From Vibrio sp. D404a (GTDB taxonomy: Bacteria; Pseudomonadota; Gammaproteobacteria; Enterobacterales; Vibrionaceae): DNA of 64,000 nt. The translations under genes and the position numbers were made by a program. Below, piece by piece: positions 53,190-62,976 of this stretch. The notes under the pieces are model-generated. The model saw nothing but the letters and a program-made list of their open reading frames with translations, was not told where the DNA came from and did not search any database. Every line of letters begins with the position of its first letter. The first letter of the stretch is position 1. The stretch covers positions 1-64,000 of the forward strand of contig NZ_JAHGAJ010000040.1 in the NCBI RefSeq assembly GCF_030248535.1, given 5' to 3'.

Positions 53190-53873
53190 TTATACGTTAG
53201 CATCCGCCTGATTCTCTGGCATAGCATCAATGAACGCAGGCAACTGGTTACACGCCTCGACAATCGAGTTAATCAGCGGGTAAGGTGACATATCAACGCT
53301 AAAACGCTGTGCGTTATATACCTGTGGCACCAAGCAGATATCGACAATACAGGGTGAATCCATGAGGCTATACACTGAATCGCCATGTGCTTTTCTGTGC
53401 TTTACCAGCTTCTCTTCGAGAGCATGGAAACCTTGGCTCATCCAATAGTGAAGCCATTCCATTTTCGCCTCTTGCTCGCACGACAATTCTCGCTCCAAAT
53501 ACTGCAGCACACGCAGATTGTTCAGAGGGTGAATTTCCATCGCAATATCCTGAGCCATCGCCAACGCTTGATAGCGCAGCGGTGTTTGATCAGGAATCAA
53601 CAGGGTGTCTGGGCTGCTCTCACACAAATAGCTTTCGTCCAAGTATTGCAAGATCGTCAGCGACTGATTGAGTTTAAAGTCACCATCCACCAGCACTGGC
53701 ACTAGTTCACTGGCATTGAGCTCACGATATTGCGGATCATGCTGCTCGCCGCCATTACGGACCAAATGCACCGATTTCGACTCATAGCTAAGCTGCTTGA
53801 GGTTCAATCCAATACGCACTCGATAGGCTGCCGAAGAGCGCCAATAACCATAGAGTGTGATCTTATTGTTCAT
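53190..53873 (-). CDS. maiA: Maleylacetoacetate isomerase (zeta-class glutathione transferase)
   Basis: The 227-residue enzyme isomerises maleylacetoacetate to fumarylacetoacetate with glutathione. The catalytic N-terminal motif SSAAYRVRIGLNLK (SSxxxRVRI type) and the LNQSLTILQYLDE glutathione site are present, as is the CIVDICLVPQVYNAQRF helix. It is the last gene of the hpd-hmgA-fahA-maiA operon. Confidence 0.94.
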   Translation of the reverse strand: MNNKITLYGYWRSSAAYRVRIGLNLKQLSYESKSVHLVRNGGEQHDPQYRELNASELVPVLVDGDFKLNQSLTILQYLDESYLCESSPDTLLIPDQTPLRYQALAMAQDIAMEIHPLNNLRVLQYLERELSCEQEAKMEWLHYWMSQGFHALEEKLVKHRKAHGDSVYSLMDSPCIVDICLVPQVYNAQRFSVDMSPYPLINSIVEACNQLPAFIDAMPENQADANV

Positions 53874-53912
53874 AAAGAGCCCTCGTTCATATCGTGCCTC
53901 TCGATAGCTTAT

Positions 53913-54950
53913 TTATGACTGTCGGTATTGACTCACTTTCTGGTCAATCGCGCCAAAGATCGAGTCACCCGCAGCATCGAACATCTCTAGACGAATCGAA
54001 TCACCAAACGACATAAATTGAGTCGACGGCTTACCATCACGAATCGTCTCTATCATGCGTACTTCAGCAATACAGGAATAGCCCACACCGCCTTCCGCAA
54101 TCGAGGTGCCGTGGTCAGTACCTTGCTTGTTCGATACCGTGCCAGAGCCAATGATCGCACCAGCCGACAGTGGACGAGTCTTCGCAGCATGGACAATCAG
54201 CTCCGCGAAATTGAAGGTCATGTCGACACCGGCATTTGGGCAACCAAAAGGTGTGTCGTTGTAGGTTGAAGTCAGTGGCAGGTGCACCTTGCTCCCTTTC
54301 CAATGTTCCCCCAACTCATCAGGCGTGACCGCAACCGGAGAGAACGCTGAAGAGGGCTTAGACTGGAAGAAACCAAAGCCCTTGGCGAGCTCTGCAGGAA
54401 TCAAACCACGCAGCGACACATCATTCACTAACATCAATAGACGAATCGAATCATGCGCTTGCTTGGCGCTGGCTCCCATTGGCACATCTCCGGTGACAAC
54501 CGCGACTTCTCCCTCGAAATCGATACCCCATTCGTCACTTGCAAATTCAATGTTGTCACGAGGGCCGATAAACGCATCTGAACCACCTTGATACATAAGC
54601 GGGTCAACCCAGAAGCTTTCTGGCATTTCAGCACCACGCGCCTTACGCACCAGTTCAACGTGGTTTACATAGGCGCTGCCATCCGCCCATTGATAAGCGC
54701 GTGGCAGAGGCGATTCACAATATTGAGGCGCAAACACTTCACTGCCCGTCACATGGCCAGTGTTGAGCGAGTTGTATAGCTCCTCTAACTGAGGTGCAAC
54801 ACTGTCCCAGTTATCCAATGCTACTTGCATGGTTGGCGCCAGATGCATTGCGTGGAAAATCTCAGTCGCTGGCACACACTGTTTGAGGTCTCTACTCACG
54901 ACCATCAATAGGCCATCACGAGTACCATTTTTCTTGGTTGCTAATTTCAT
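53913..54950 (-). CDS. fahA: Fumarylacetoacetase (FAA hydrolase family)
   Basis: The 345-residue FAH-fold hydrolase cleaves fumarylacetoacetate to fumarate and acetoacetate. The metal-site elements IEFASDEWGIDFEGEVAVVTGDVP and LSAGAIIGSGTVSNKQGTDHGTSI are typical. It is shorter than the animal enzyme and belongs to the bacterial type found beside hmgA. It lies between hmgA (12-nt gap) and maiA. Confidence 0.93.
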   Translation of the reverse strand: MKLATKKNGTRDGLLMVVSRDLKQCVPATEIFHAMHLAPTMQVALDNWDSVAPQLEELYNSLNTGHVTGSEVFAPQYCESPLPRAYQWADGSAYVNHVELVRKARGAEMPESFWVDPLMYQGGSDAFIGPRDNIEFASDEWGIDFEGEVAVVTGDVPMGASAKQAHDSIRLLMLVNDVSLRGLIPAELAKGFGFFQSKPSSAFSPVAVTPDELGEHWKGSKVHLPLTSTYNDTPFGCPNAGVDMTFNFAELIVHAAKTRPLSAGAIIGSGTVSNKQGTDHGTSIAEGGVGYSCIAEVRMIETIRDGKPSTQFMSFGDSIRLEMFDAAGDSIFGAIDQKVSQYRQS

Positions 54951-54962
54951 CCTTGTTGCCCC

Positions 54963-56093
54963 TTACTTCTCTTGCCAACTGTAGACATACTCTTTGTTCT
55001 CAACGCTATCGAGTTCGTCAGAGAACTGCAGCGCGTGGCGAGTATCGATCATCACAGCGACTTCATCAGTGAACTTTTTCTTATGCGCTTGCCCAGCCTT
55101 AAAGGCTTTCGGGTGAGGCCCATGAGTGAAGCCCGCAGGGTGGAAAGTCACCATGCCCGCTTCAATATTGTCACGGCTAAAGAAGTCTCCCGCGTGATAG
55201 AAAAGCACTTCGTCGTAGTCATCGTTGTTGTGATAAAACGGCACTTTCAGCGCACCCGGATCGCTCTCAATCGGGCGCGGCACAAAGGTACACACCACAA
55301 AACCTGCGCCAACAAAGGTGGTGTGTGCAGACGGTGGCAAGTGGTAGCGATGTGACATCAGCGGTCTGATATCGCGCCAGTTCACTTTCACCACGGCCAA
55401 ATCACCATGCCAGCCAATCGCATCCAAAGGATTGAACGGATAAGTGATCACGCTGACTTTGTCGTGGCGTTTCACCTGAACTTGGGTTTGATCTTCTGAA
55501 TATTGAGCGCGGAATTGATCGTTGATCGATGGGATTTCAAGAACCGCCGGATCAAATACAGCGTGATTGCCGACCATGCCCTTCTCTGGCAATGAGTAAG
55601 CCGCGTCGGTGTTCTCAATCATCAGAATGAACATCGGCTCACTTGGCTCCAAGCGCCAATTAGTCGAGCGTGGAATCATCACGTAATCCCCTTCACTCAC
55701 TTGCAAATGACCATAGTCGCAATAGAGATCCGCGCTGCCTTGGTGAATGAACAGCAGCTCATCACCATCGGAGTTACGTACCAAGAAATCCATCTTCTCA
55801 TCCATTCGCCAAACACGGATTTTGCAGTCTGCGTTGTGTAAAAGATGAGGCACTGCCCAAGGGGTTATCTGGCTGGCTTTGTCCACCAGCGTAAAATCGA
55901 AAGCGCGAGGGCGTAAGTCGCCCTCCCACTCTGACCAACCCGTTGGTGCATGTTGGTGATGGAAGTGCGCGGCAGGGCCGAAGAAACCACTTCGGCCCGC
56001 CTCTCGCTCATAGATGGCCTCTTCGGGAAAGTCGGCATGCGCTTGTTTGGAGCACACCCCCTCCCGATGAGGAAACGAGATCCATTTATGCAT
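54963..56093 (-). CDS. hmgA: Homogentisate 1,2-dioxygenase (short bacterial form)
   Basis: The 376-residue double-cupin iron enzyme opens homogentisate to maleylacetoacetate. The iron-site region is near residues 287-327: YHNNDDYDEVLFYH and FHPAGFTHGPHP, with H288, E295 and H324 as candidate ligands. The protein is about 50 residues shorter than the human and Pseudomonas type. Loss of this enzyme in vibrios leads to brown pyomelanin from accumulated homogentisate. Its start overlaps the hpd end by eight bases. Confidence 0.93.
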   Translation of the reverse strand: MHKWISFPHREGVCSKQAHADFPEEAIYEREAGRSGFFGPAAHFHHQHAPTGWSEWEGDLRPRAFDFTLVDKASQITPWAVPHLLHNADCKIRVWRMDEKMDFLVRNSDGDELLFIHQGSADLYCDYGHLQVSEGDYVMIPRSTNWRLEPSEPMFILMIENTDAAYSLPEKGMVGNHAVFDPAVLEIPSINDQFRAQYSEDQTQVQVKRHDKVSVITYPFNPLDAIGWHGDLAVVKVNWRDIRPLMSHRYHLPPSAHTTFVGAGFVVCTFVPRPIESDPGALKVPFYHNNDDYDEVLFYHAGDFFSRDNIEAGMVTFHPAGFTHGPHPKAFKAGQAHKKKFTDEVAVMIDTRHALQFSDELDSVENKEYVYSWQEK

Positions 56094-57159
56094 CGTCTAA
56101 TACTCCTCGACGAATCTGGTCTTCTTCAATCGATTCAAACAGTGCCTTGAAGTTACCTTCGCCAAAGCCTTCATTGCCTTTGCGCTGGATAATCTCAAAA
56201 AACACTGGACCAATAACGGTTTGAGTGAAGATTTGCAGCAAGATGCCGTCTTTAGTGGGTGCGCCATCGATCAATATTCGCAGATCACGCAGCTGATTGG
56301 TGTCTTCGCCGTGACCTTTAACGCGCTCATCGACTTTCTCGTAGTAGGTATCTGGCGTTGGCATAAAGTCCATGCCACGGGCTCGCAAGGTAGAGACGGT
56401 TTGATATATATCGTCGGTGCTCAGAGCAATGTGCTGAATCCCTTCACCGTTGTATTCGCGAATGAATTCTTCAATCTGGGATTTATCATCGGAAGATTCA
56501 TTGATTGGGATGCGGATCTTGCCACAAGGTGCTGTCATCGCGCGGCTCACAAGACCTGTCAGCTTACCTTCAATATCGAAGTAGCGGATCTCTTTGAAAT
56601 TCCCGATACGCTCATAAAAGCCCGACCACAGATCCATGTTGCCCTGCTTAACGTTATGCGTCAGATGGTCAATCTCATACAGTCCAACATCGGCCCCCGC
56701 TAATTTCTGGTCGGCATCATCGTAAAAACGAAAATCAACGTCATAGATGCTCTGCTTACCGTAGCGGTCGACAAAGTATAGAAGGCTCTCTCCAATACCG
56801 TAGATCGCAGGAATACTCAGCTCCATAGGGCCGATATCTGTAATGTACTCCTCTCCCCCATTGTTCAATGCTTGTTGCAACGCCGCATTCGCATCATGCA
56901 CGCGAAATGCCATACCACATACCGATGGTCCATGTACTCTCGCAAACTCTTCAGCTTGGCTGTGAGGCTGCGCATTGACGATAAAACTGATGTCCCCTTG
57001 TCGGTATAACCACGCCTCTTTAGAGCGGTGCTTAGCAATCTCGGCAAAACCCAGTGACACAAACAGCCCTTTCAGCTGTTCAATTCCTTCATTATCGGCT
57101 GCTGTGTACTCAACGAATTCAAAACCATCCGTACCCAATGGGTTGTAGCTGTCCACCAT
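56086..57159 (-). CDS. hpd: 4-hydroxyphenylpyruvate dioxygenase
   Basis: The 357-residue VOC-fold iron enzyme converts 4-hydroxyphenylpyruvate to homogentisate. The three iron ligands are in YEIDHLTHNV, GIQHIALSTDDIY and GPVFFEIIQRKG, and the C-terminal GFGEGNFKALFESIE gate helix is complete. It opens the tyrosine-degradation operon and has a TyrR box about 120 bp upstream. Comparison with this protein shows how the C-terminal half of QuiC1 departs from the active HPPD site. Confidence 0.97.
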   Translation of the reverse strand: MVDSYNPLGTDGFEFVEYTAADNEGIEQLKGLFVSLGFAEIAKHRSKEAWLYRQGDISFIVNAQPHSQAEEFARVHGPSVCGMAFRVHDANAALQQALNNGGEEYITDIGPMELSIPAIYGIGESLLYFVDRYGKQSIYDVDFRFYDDADQKLAGADVGLYEIDHLTHNVKQGNMDLWSGFYERIGNFKEIRYFDIEGKLTGLVSRAMTAPCGKIRIPINESSDDKSQIEEFIREYNGEGIQHIALSTDDIYQTVSTLRARGMDFMPTPDTYYEKVDERVKGHGEDTNQLRDLRILIDGAPTKDGILLQIFTQTVIGPVFFEIIQRKGNEGFGEGNFKALFESIEEDQIRRGVLDDA

Positions 57160-57277
57160 GTTTCTCTCCTTGTGAAAATTGAAGCACGTAGAACGCGCTT
57201 AACTTAAACTTGGAACAGAACGAGAAAGAATGAAAATCCTCAGCAAAATCAGCAAATACTGCTAATCACGGTTAAAT

Positions 57278-57295
57278 TGTAAACAAGATGTTACA
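57278..57295. promoter_or_regulatory. TyrR box upstream of hpd
   Basis: TGTAAA-N6-GTTACA matches TGTAAA-N6-TTTACA at 11 of 12 positions, about 120 bp before the hpd start. With the phhA/aacS box it places the whole pathway under one aromatic-amino-acid regulator by inference. Confidence 0.7.
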
Positions 57296-57449
57296 CCCCT
57301 AACTAGGTAGATATAAAGTCACGCCAATCCAGTGATTGAGAGCAAAAAGCGAGGTTTACACGGCGCGATAAACGTTAATGAAATATTACATCGCGCAATT
57401 ACTTCAACTCATGCTCACCACTACCAATCAATAAAAGGCACACAAAAAA

Positions 57450-57485
57450 ACAGGCCACACAAGAGAACTTGTATGGCCCGTTTAT
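57450..57485 (-). terminator. Terminator after the hybrid histidine kinase gene
   Basis: On the minus strand, ACGGGCCATACAAG pairs with CTTGTGTGGCCTGT with two wobble pairs and a 4-base loop, then a run of seven T residues follows. It lies about 60 bp beyond the stop. Confidence 0.75.
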
Positions 57486-57546
57486 CGACTAGTTTGTCTC
57501 AAAAAGTGCTATCAGAAAATGCCAACTGCAACTCGCAATACTAGGG

Positions 57547-59925
57547 TTAACTAGACATCTGCTGCTCAACCCCACCCTTATCTTCAACCTTCTTTGGCTG
57601 ACTCAAGAACTTCTCAGCAGCCGCTAGCAGCTTATGTTGGTTAACGGGTTTAGCGATAAACTCATCCATCCCAGCCTCGAAACAGAGGTGCTTATCCCTT
57701 TGCACGACGTTAGCGGTAAGGGCGACAATAGGTACATGTCGATCCGACCCTTCTTCAATAGCACGAATCAGTTTGGTTGCTTCAAAGCCGTCTAGCACTG
57801 GCATCTGGCAGTCCATGAATACGATTTTGTAATCCGCCTTCTGATACATCTCGACACCAATTTTACCGTTCTCAGCAATATCCACCTCAAGCCCAAGCTT
57901 TTTGATCATCATCTTGGCTACTTGTTGATTCACGCGTGAGTCTTCGACCACCAACGCTTTACCACCAAACTGCGGCAAAGGTGCTTGTTCAACCTGTGGC
58001 TCTAGAGCCGCTTTCGGTTTCTCTGCATTTACCTGTTTAAACGCCACTTCTCCACGGTTGGCATAAGTGAAACCTTGTTCAGACGCCTTATTCGAGAGCA
58101 CACGGTTCACCGTCCATTTCAGCTGGTTATCGTGATAAGGGCGTGCAATATAGGCGACAAAGCCCACCTTCTTGGCTTTTTGTTCATCTTCAAGATGTGG
58201 GTCGGCGGAGATCATCACCAACAGAGGACACTGCGCTTTAAATCGCTGAGTTAAGGTCTCTGCGAGTTGGAAACCATCGACAGCTGGCATCACCTTATCG
58301 ATCAATATCAAATCGTAAGGGCGTTTCTTCTCCAATGAGGACGCCACCAACTCGATAGCCTTCTCAGCACCATCGCAACTCTCCGATTCACAGCCAAACG
58401 CTTTGAGCTGAGCAGAGGTAATACGCATATTTAGCTGGCTATCATCCACCAGCAATACCGAGATTTTACTCATGTCGACGTGGGTTTGCGTCGCTTCGCT
58501 ACAAACGTCAAAATCAGCGGTGAAATAGAACGAGCTGCCTTTACCCTCGATGCTATAGAGCTCAAGTGACGAGCCCATAAGCGTGACAATCTTCTCGCAG
58601 ATGGCTAACCCAAGCCCAGTACCACCATAGTTGCGTGTGGTACTGCCATCGGCTTGTTGGAATTTTTCGAAGATGGTGCGCTGCTTATCTTCCGCAATAC
58701 CGATACCGCTGTCTTTCACTTCAAACTTAATACGGGCTTTATCGTCGTTCGGCGCGCCACTCAACGACGGCTCTAATGAAATGGACAAGGTGACATGCCC
58801 TTGCTCAGTGAATTTGATGGCGTTGCCCACTAAGTTATTCAACACCTGTCGCAGCTGAGTTCCATCTCCTTTTATTACAGAAGGAATACGGGGATCGGCC
58901 ACCAACTGGAATTTGAGTCCTTTCTGCTCCGCCTTGATGCGGAAAGTCGACTCAACGTCATCAATAATATTGCCAATGCGGAACGGCTCAGACTGCAGAT
59001 CAAGATGACCCGCTTCAATTTTCGAGTAATCGAGAATATCGTTGATCAGGTCCAGTAGCGTGAGCGATGAGGTGTTGAGCATGCGCACATACTCTTTCTG
59101 ATCTTTAGGCATGTCCATGTCGGCCAGCAATGATGACAAACCAATAATCCCGTTCATTGGGGTTCGGATCTCGTGGCTCATGTTAGCCAAGAATTCACTC
59201 TTATTCTGGTTGGCAACCTCTGCCACCTCTTTGGCTTGCTTCAACTCTTCGTACTGCTGACGAATGCGCTCAATTGACTGGTTATAGCTGTATTCTAGGG
59301 TCGTGATTTCGTCAGAGTAGCTATGACCAATCGGCGCCAGTTTTTGTGGACCGGCTTGTTGGTCTTGCTCATCGATTTGAGAAGAGATGGTCATCAAACG
59401 TCTAACGACAAGGCGATACACCACGGTGAGACACACGAGTGAGAGTAAGAAGACTTTTACGGCCTCAAAAATGGCTAAAACGAGTACCCTGTCGGCAAAG
59501 TCATCAAGAATAAGATTAAGATCAGACTGCACCGTCAGTGTTGCCAGAGGGTAATCTTTCCCTCCCATCTGATAGACCATGTCCCACGTTTTTGAATAGG
59601 CTCGGCCAATAATCGGCTGACCGAGCTCAATCACGGTTTGATTGCTGTCTTCAATTAATAGATAGCTGACCGTAGGCAATTGAAATACGCCCTCGGCCTG
59701 CACCGTTAATTGGTCGCGGTCTTCTACCCAAAGGCTCGAGGTTAATCCAGAAAGATAACCTGTTTTTACTTGGTCAATTTGAGTACTGATGTAAGAAACG
59801 CGATCTTGGTACTCAACATAGAGGCTAAGCCCTGTCACAATAACAGTGAACAAAGTGCTGATAGCGATGATTATCCCAATCAATTGACGAGATAGTCCGA
59901 TATAGCGCTTTCCTTGTTTCACCAT
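57547..59925 (-). CDS. Hybrid sensor histidine kinase with two receiver domains
   Basis: The protein is 792 residues from the ATG at 59925; a TTG 15 codons earlier is less likely. Two membrane helices (about 12-36 and 148-173) enclose a small periplasmic sensor domain. A HisKA domain follows with H251 ([13 protein letters not shown]) and an ATPase domain ([30 protein letters not shown]). Receiver one has LLVDDS and IDKVMP, and receiver two has VVEDSRVNQ and MDCQMP. No Hpt domain is attached. It is divergent from a periplasmic binding-protein gene, suggesting that protein feeds the sensor. Confidence 0.92.
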   Translation of the reverse strand: MVKQGKRYIGLSRQLIGIIIAISTLFTVIVTGLSLYVEYQDRVSYISTQIDQVKTGYLSGLTSSLWVEDRDQLTVQAEGVFQLPTVSYLLIEDSNQTVIELGQPIIGRAYSKTWDMVYQMGGKDYPLATLTVQSDLNLILDDFADRVLVLAIFEAVKVFLLSLVCLTVVYRLVVRRLMTISSQIDEQDQQAGPQKLAPIGHSYSDEITTLEYSYNQSIERIRQQYEELKQAKEVAEVANQNKSEFLANMSHEIRTPMNGIIGLSSLLADMDMPKDQKEYVRMLNTSSLTLLDLINDILDYSKIEAGHLDLQSEPFRIGNIIDDVESTFRIKAEQKGLKFQLVADPRIPSVIKGDGTQLRQVLNNLVGNAIKFTEQGHVTLSISLEPSLSGAPNDDKARIKFEVKDSGIGIAEDKQRTIFEKFQQADGSTTRNYGGTGLGLAICEKIVTLMGSSLELYSIEGKGSSFYFTADFDVCSEATQTHVDMSKISVLLVDDSQLNMRITSAQLKAFGCESESCDGAEKAIELVASSLEKKRPYDLILIDKVMPAVDGFQLAETLTQRFKAQCPLLVMISADPHLEDEQKAKKVGFVAYIARPYHDNQLKWTVNRVLSNKASEQGFTYANRGEVAFKQVNAEKPKAALEPQVEQAPLPQFGGKALVVEDSRVNQQVAKMMIKKLGLEVDIAENGKIGVEMYQKADYKIVFMDCQMPVLDGFEATKLIRAIEEGSDRHVPIVALTANVVQRDKHLCFEAGMDEFIAKPVNQHKLLAAAEKFLSQPKKVEDKGGVEQQMSS

Positions 59926-60012
59926 ACATAAATTCCGTTTTTTTAAGTTTAGTAAATTACTATTACTCAACTAGTATAATAGTAGTCGTCCTACAAATAA
60001 CCAGGGAAGGTT

Positions 60013-60771
60013 ATGAAAAAATATCTTCTTTCAACTGCAATAGCAGCTTTATTTTCAAGTGGTTACGCTGTTTCATCTGAACCACTTCATTACTACATCA
60101 TCTCTAGCCAAGCCCAGCCCTTTCAGATAGAAGAGGAAGGCGGAGCACATGAGGGGATGGTGACCGATATCGTTGAAGCCGTCTTTCAGGACAGTGAATA
60201 CGACATCAACTACCACACCTACCCTTTCAACCGAATGATCTCCAAACTAGAAGCTCGCGAGAATGATAACTGGGTGACCTACGGCAGCCCGAGTTGGGGA
60301 AATATCCAAGCAGAGAATCTCTCCGATATCCCAATTTACAATGTAAAACACTCGCTGTTGAGCAGTGGTCAAAAGCCGTTTGAGTTTAACAGCATAGACG
60401 ATTTAGAGGGCAAAGCTGTGGTACTGCTACTCGGCTTTGAATACCCAAACCTCGAACCCTACATCAAAGAAGGCAAACTGAATGAGATTCGAGTAAAAGA
60501 CTATACTGCTGCTTTCCGCGTACTCAATCGAACGCCAGGTGACACAGTCTTCGTTGAGATGGAATCCCGAATTAAGTACAACCTTAAAGACCAAAATCTC
60601 AACATCGATGACTATCAGTTACAAAGATTTGGCTCCGTGATCAACGACTACCCTATTCATCTTGCCTTTGACCCTCAAATGAAGCCTGAACTGCAGTCAT
60701 TTATCAATCAGCGTTTAGTAGAAATGAGAGATAATGGGCAACTTGATGATATCGTTGATAAATACCTCTAG
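60013..60771 (+). CDS. Periplasmic solute-binding protein, family 3-like
   Basis: The 252-residue protein has a signal peptide (KYLLSTAIAALFSSGYAVS-SE). The mature part has the SBP_bac_3 pattern: FNRMISKLEARENDN, DDLEGKAVVLLLGF and a terminal INQRLVEMRDNGQLDDIVDKYL. No ABC permease is next to it, and it is divergent from the hybrid kinase, so it probably acts as ligand receptor for signalling, or as a soluble copy of a sensor domain, rather than for transport. GGGAAGG precedes the ATG; a TATAAT-like box lies at 59975-59980. Confidence 0.82.
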   Translation: MKKYLLSTAIAALFSSGYAVSSEPLHYYIISSQAQPFQIEEEGGAHEGMVTDIVEAVFQDSEYDINYHTYPFNRMISKLEARENDNWVTYGSPSWGNIQAENLSDIPIYNVKHSLLSSGQKPFEFNSIDDLEGKAVVLLLGFEYPNLEPYIKEGKLNEIRVKDYTAAFRVLNRTPGDTVFVEMESRIKYNLKDQNLNIDDYQLQRFGSVINDYPIHLAFDPQMKPELQSFINQRLVEMRDNGQLDDIVDKYL

Positions 60772-60803
60772 TTAACCCCATTAACCTCAGTCTATATCTA
60801 GCA

Positions 60804-60833
60804 AGAGCCTCAAGTCTGACTTGGGGCTTTTTT
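60804..60833 (+). terminator. Terminator after the periplasmic binding-protein gene
   Basis: AGAGCCTCAAGT pairs with ACTTGGGGCTTT (one mismatch near the base and one wobble) around a 3-base loop and is followed by T residues. It ends next to the convergent NADAR gene. Confidence 0.75.
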
Positions 60834-61380
60834 AGTGATGCACCTTGAAGGTTTCTCTGGGGCGTGAAAACAACAGTGGCACCGCAAGTAAGTCACGCTC
60901 ACTCTGTGTGGCCACAGGCTTTAAGCACACCGGTTGAGCACTAAGCTGGCTACGAACACTCATCAAAATCTTACCAAGATGATTCTCGCCCGTACCGTCT
61001 CCCCCATCGCCCCAAAAGCTGTCTTTGTGTGAATGCTCTTTGATGACAGAGTCACCGGTATTGATCAGAAATAGAGCAAAGCAGGGGTTCTGTTTGAATT
61101 TCTCGGTCACGATAAAGCGCATCACATCCACGCGAATGTCATACCAATCATCGCGCACCTGCGCATCAAAATCTCGGCTCAGTGAGAAGGCTTCTGCAGG
61201 CGAACTTGCGCTGTAAATCCTCTGCCTTAGTTCATCGCAGGTAAATTTCATCGCTTGATAATAGTGCTCGCTGGTGGCCCATACCTCATCGCCTACACGA
61301 ATCGGACAAGCCGCGAAATTTGAAAGGTAACCGTTTGGATCTTCAGGTTCGTAAAATAGAACCTCTTTGCAGTTCGCCAT
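60832..61380 (-). CDS. NADAR-family protein (YbiA-like N-glycosidase)
   Basis: The 182-residue protein has the NADAR core: FYEPEDPNGYLSNFAACPI, WATSEHYYQAMKF, the DWYDIRVDVMRFIVTEKF helix and the C-terminal DSFWGDGGDGTGENHLGKILM. YbiA-type members hydrolyse the N-glycosidic bond of damaged riboflavin intermediates, and others act on ADP-ribose. The tail after residue 150 is longer than the core needs. It is monocistronic; the spacer to the next gene contains only the PA3496-gene terminator. Confidence 0.88.
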   Translation of the reverse strand: MANCKEVLFYEPEDPNGYLSNFAACPIRVGDEVWATSEHYYQAMKFTCDELRQRIYSASSPAEAFSLSRDFDAQVRDDWYDIRVDVMRFIVTEKFKQNPCFALFLINTGDSVIKEHSHKDSFWGDGGDGTGENHLGKILMSVRSQLSAQPVCLKPVATQSERDLLAVPLLFSRPRETFKVHH

Positions 61381-61544
61381 CGTCTACTCCTCACCAACAA
61401 CTGCGTCTCAGCGCTTATGTTTTTCTTTTAAAATTAGTGCTGCGTTGTCATGGTGTCAAATAGCGTGCGGTGCTGAAGAGTAACTCTGTGAATGGGGTTC
61501 ACTAAAAGGAAGGGATTGAGTGCCGTTGTCGATGTTCTAAACAA

Positions 61545-61573
61545 ATTTAGGGCGGCACAGAGCCGCCCTAAAA
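61545..61573 (-). terminator. Terminator after the PA3496-family gene
   Basis: TTTAGGGCGGC (61546-61556) pairs with GCCGCCCTAAA (61562-61572). The minus strand continues TTTGTTT. It lies 15 bp past the stop. Confidence 0.83.
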
Positions 61574-61587
61574 GAATGAATCAAAGA

Positions 61588-61782
61588 TCAGTGAATCAAA
61601 CCCAGTTCTCTCGCTTCTTCAAGGCTCAGACCGCTTTCTCTAATTTCTCTAAGAGCCTCAATACGACGGCGAGCTTCAGCCGATTTCATCTGTTTCTCTG
61701 GTTTTAGGTTTACTTCTTCATCGCCGTCCCACTTGTTTGCGATGTTCGTCATTTCATCATGGTTGATTGAATTAATGGACAT
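61588..61782 (-). CDS. PA3496-family small protein
   Basis: The 64-residue protein starts at 61782, with GGAGGAAAAC ending at the ATG. An acidic N-terminus is followed by KSAEARRRIEALREIRESGLSLEEARELGL, the SxARRRIE signature of the PA3496 family described as putative envelope integrity proteins. The frame is open further upstream, but without a ribosome site and with no conserved sequence. It has its own terminator. Confidence 0.75.
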   Translation of the reverse strand: MSINSINHDEMTNIANKWDGDEEVNLKPEKQMKSAEARRRIEALREIRESGLSLEEARELGLIH

Positions 61783-62145
61783 GTTTTCCTCCGAAAAGCA
61801 CCATGTAATGGACAGGTAATCTGTAGCAAATGCCCTTTCGGTTGTTAAGAATTTCTGTACTGAAATGTGATGATTCCGACGCTTCACAAAGCTAATTAAT
61901 AAATGCCTCATTTATACTTTGCCAAGGCGAATTTATGCCATTACATTTAAAAGATTCCCCATAAGAAATGTGGTTTGATCTAACTCCCACTTTCGCGACC
62001 TCACACCCCACTTTCTGAACTGAAATTTCCTGCAAACCAGTACAAATTAATTACGAGTCACTTCAACATTTCTAAGCTCTCTGCTTCCCCTAATCGCACA
62101 ACATGTTAATGATAATTATTATCAATATCATAATGAGCGATAACT
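61783..62145. promoter_or_regulatory. Divergent spacer with Fur-controlled promoter region
   Basis: These 363 bases separate the PA3496-family gene from the ABC transporter operon. No gene is convincing. The main element is the Fur box at 62110-62124, ending 21 bp before the first ABC gene, where it would overlap the promoter or the start of the transcript. Confidence 0.6.
62110..62124. promoter_or_regulatory. Fur box
   Basis: TGATAATTATTATCA is a perfect 7-1-7 inverted repeat that matches the Fur consensus core TGATAATnATTATCA. Its position just before the first gene predicts repression of the ABC operon when iron is plentiful. Confidence 0.75.
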
Positions 62146-62970
62146 ATGTCCAGTGAACTAAAAGGCGCGCCACTGATTGAGGTGAAAAACCTCTGCGTCG
62201 ACTACATCACCGACGATGGTGATTTTAATGCGGTAAAATCCGTGAGCTTTCAAATTAGCAAAGGGGAAATCTTTGGCCTAGCCGGTGAGTCTGGCTGCGG
62301 TAAAAGTACCATTGCCTTTGCCATTAATCGTCTCCACAAGCCGCCCGCGTTTATCTCCGGCGGTGAGATCTTATTTGATGGACAAGATCTACTGAAACTG
62401 TCCGACTCCCAACTCAACACCCTGCGCTGGAGTGAGATTGCGATGGTATTCCAAAGCGCCATGAACTCCCTCAATCCAGTATTAACCATTCAAGAGCAGT
62501 TCGCCGATGTACTTCGCCACCACAAAGGTATGAGCGATGAGCAAGCCAAAGACCGTGCCGAAAAGCTCCTAGACCTTGTCAACATTCCACGCAATCGACT
62601 CTCAGAGTATCCGCACCAGTTCTCCGGTGGCATGCGCCAGCGTCTAGTGATTGCGATTGCACTGGCACTCAACCCGAAACTGATCATCATGGACGAGCCA
62701 ACAACGGCACTCGATGTAGTGGTACAGCGTGAAATATTGCAGCAAATCCATCAGCTGCGTGAAGAATTTGGTTTCTCAATTCTGTTCATTACTCATGATC
62801 TGGCCCTGATGAGTCAACTGTGTGATCGCATTGCCATCATGCGCTATGGGCAGATTGTGGAAGTTAATGATGCACATGAGATCCGCAATAACCCTCAGCA
62901 TGAATACACCCAGAAGCTGTGGAGTTCATTCCCAAATATTCACGAACAATCACACGCGATGGCGAGCTAG
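62146..62970 (+). CDS. Dpp/Opp-type ABC transporter ATP-binding protein (first of two)
   Basis: The 274-residue ATPase has Walker A GESGCGKST, signature FSGGMRQRLVIAIAL, Walker B LIIMDEPTTALD and the H-loop FITHD. The sequence between, MVFQSAMNSLNPVLTI, marks the DppD/OppD group that serves peptides, sugars and nickel. It lacks the usual long C-terminal cysteine-bearing tail. It is the first gene after a perfect Fur box, so this pair probably powers uptake of an iron-related compound or acts under iron limitation. The receptor and permeases are not in the window. Confidence 0.92.
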   Translation: MSSELKGAPLIEVKNLCVDYITDDGDFNAVKSVSFQISKGEIFGLAGESGCGKSTIAFAINRLHKPPAFISGGEILFDGQDLLKLSDSQLNTLRWSEIAMVFQSAMNSLNPVLTIQEQFADVLRHHKGMSDEQAKDRAEKLLDLVNIPRNRLSEYPHQFSGGMRQRLVIAIALALNPKLIIMDEPTTALDVVVQREILQQIHQLREEFGFSILFITHDLALMSQLCDRIAIMRYGQIVEVNDAHEIRNNPQHEYTQKLWSSFPNIHEQSHAMAS

Positions 62971-62976
62971 GAGAAG

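Larger units (their letters stand above)
57160..57546. promoter_or_regulatory. Spacer between hpd and the hybrid kinase gene
   Basis: These 387 bases carry no convincing gene. They contain the hpd promoter region with one TyrR box (57278-57295) and, at the other end, the kinase-gene terminator (57452-57485). A 70-codon open frame starting at 57332 has no ribosome site and overlaps that terminator, so it is not called. Confidence 0.6.

Noticed and set aside
57332-57544. A 70-codon plus-strand frame in the hpd-kinase spacer
   Set aside because: No ribosome site, low-complexity composition, and it runs across the kinase-gene terminator.
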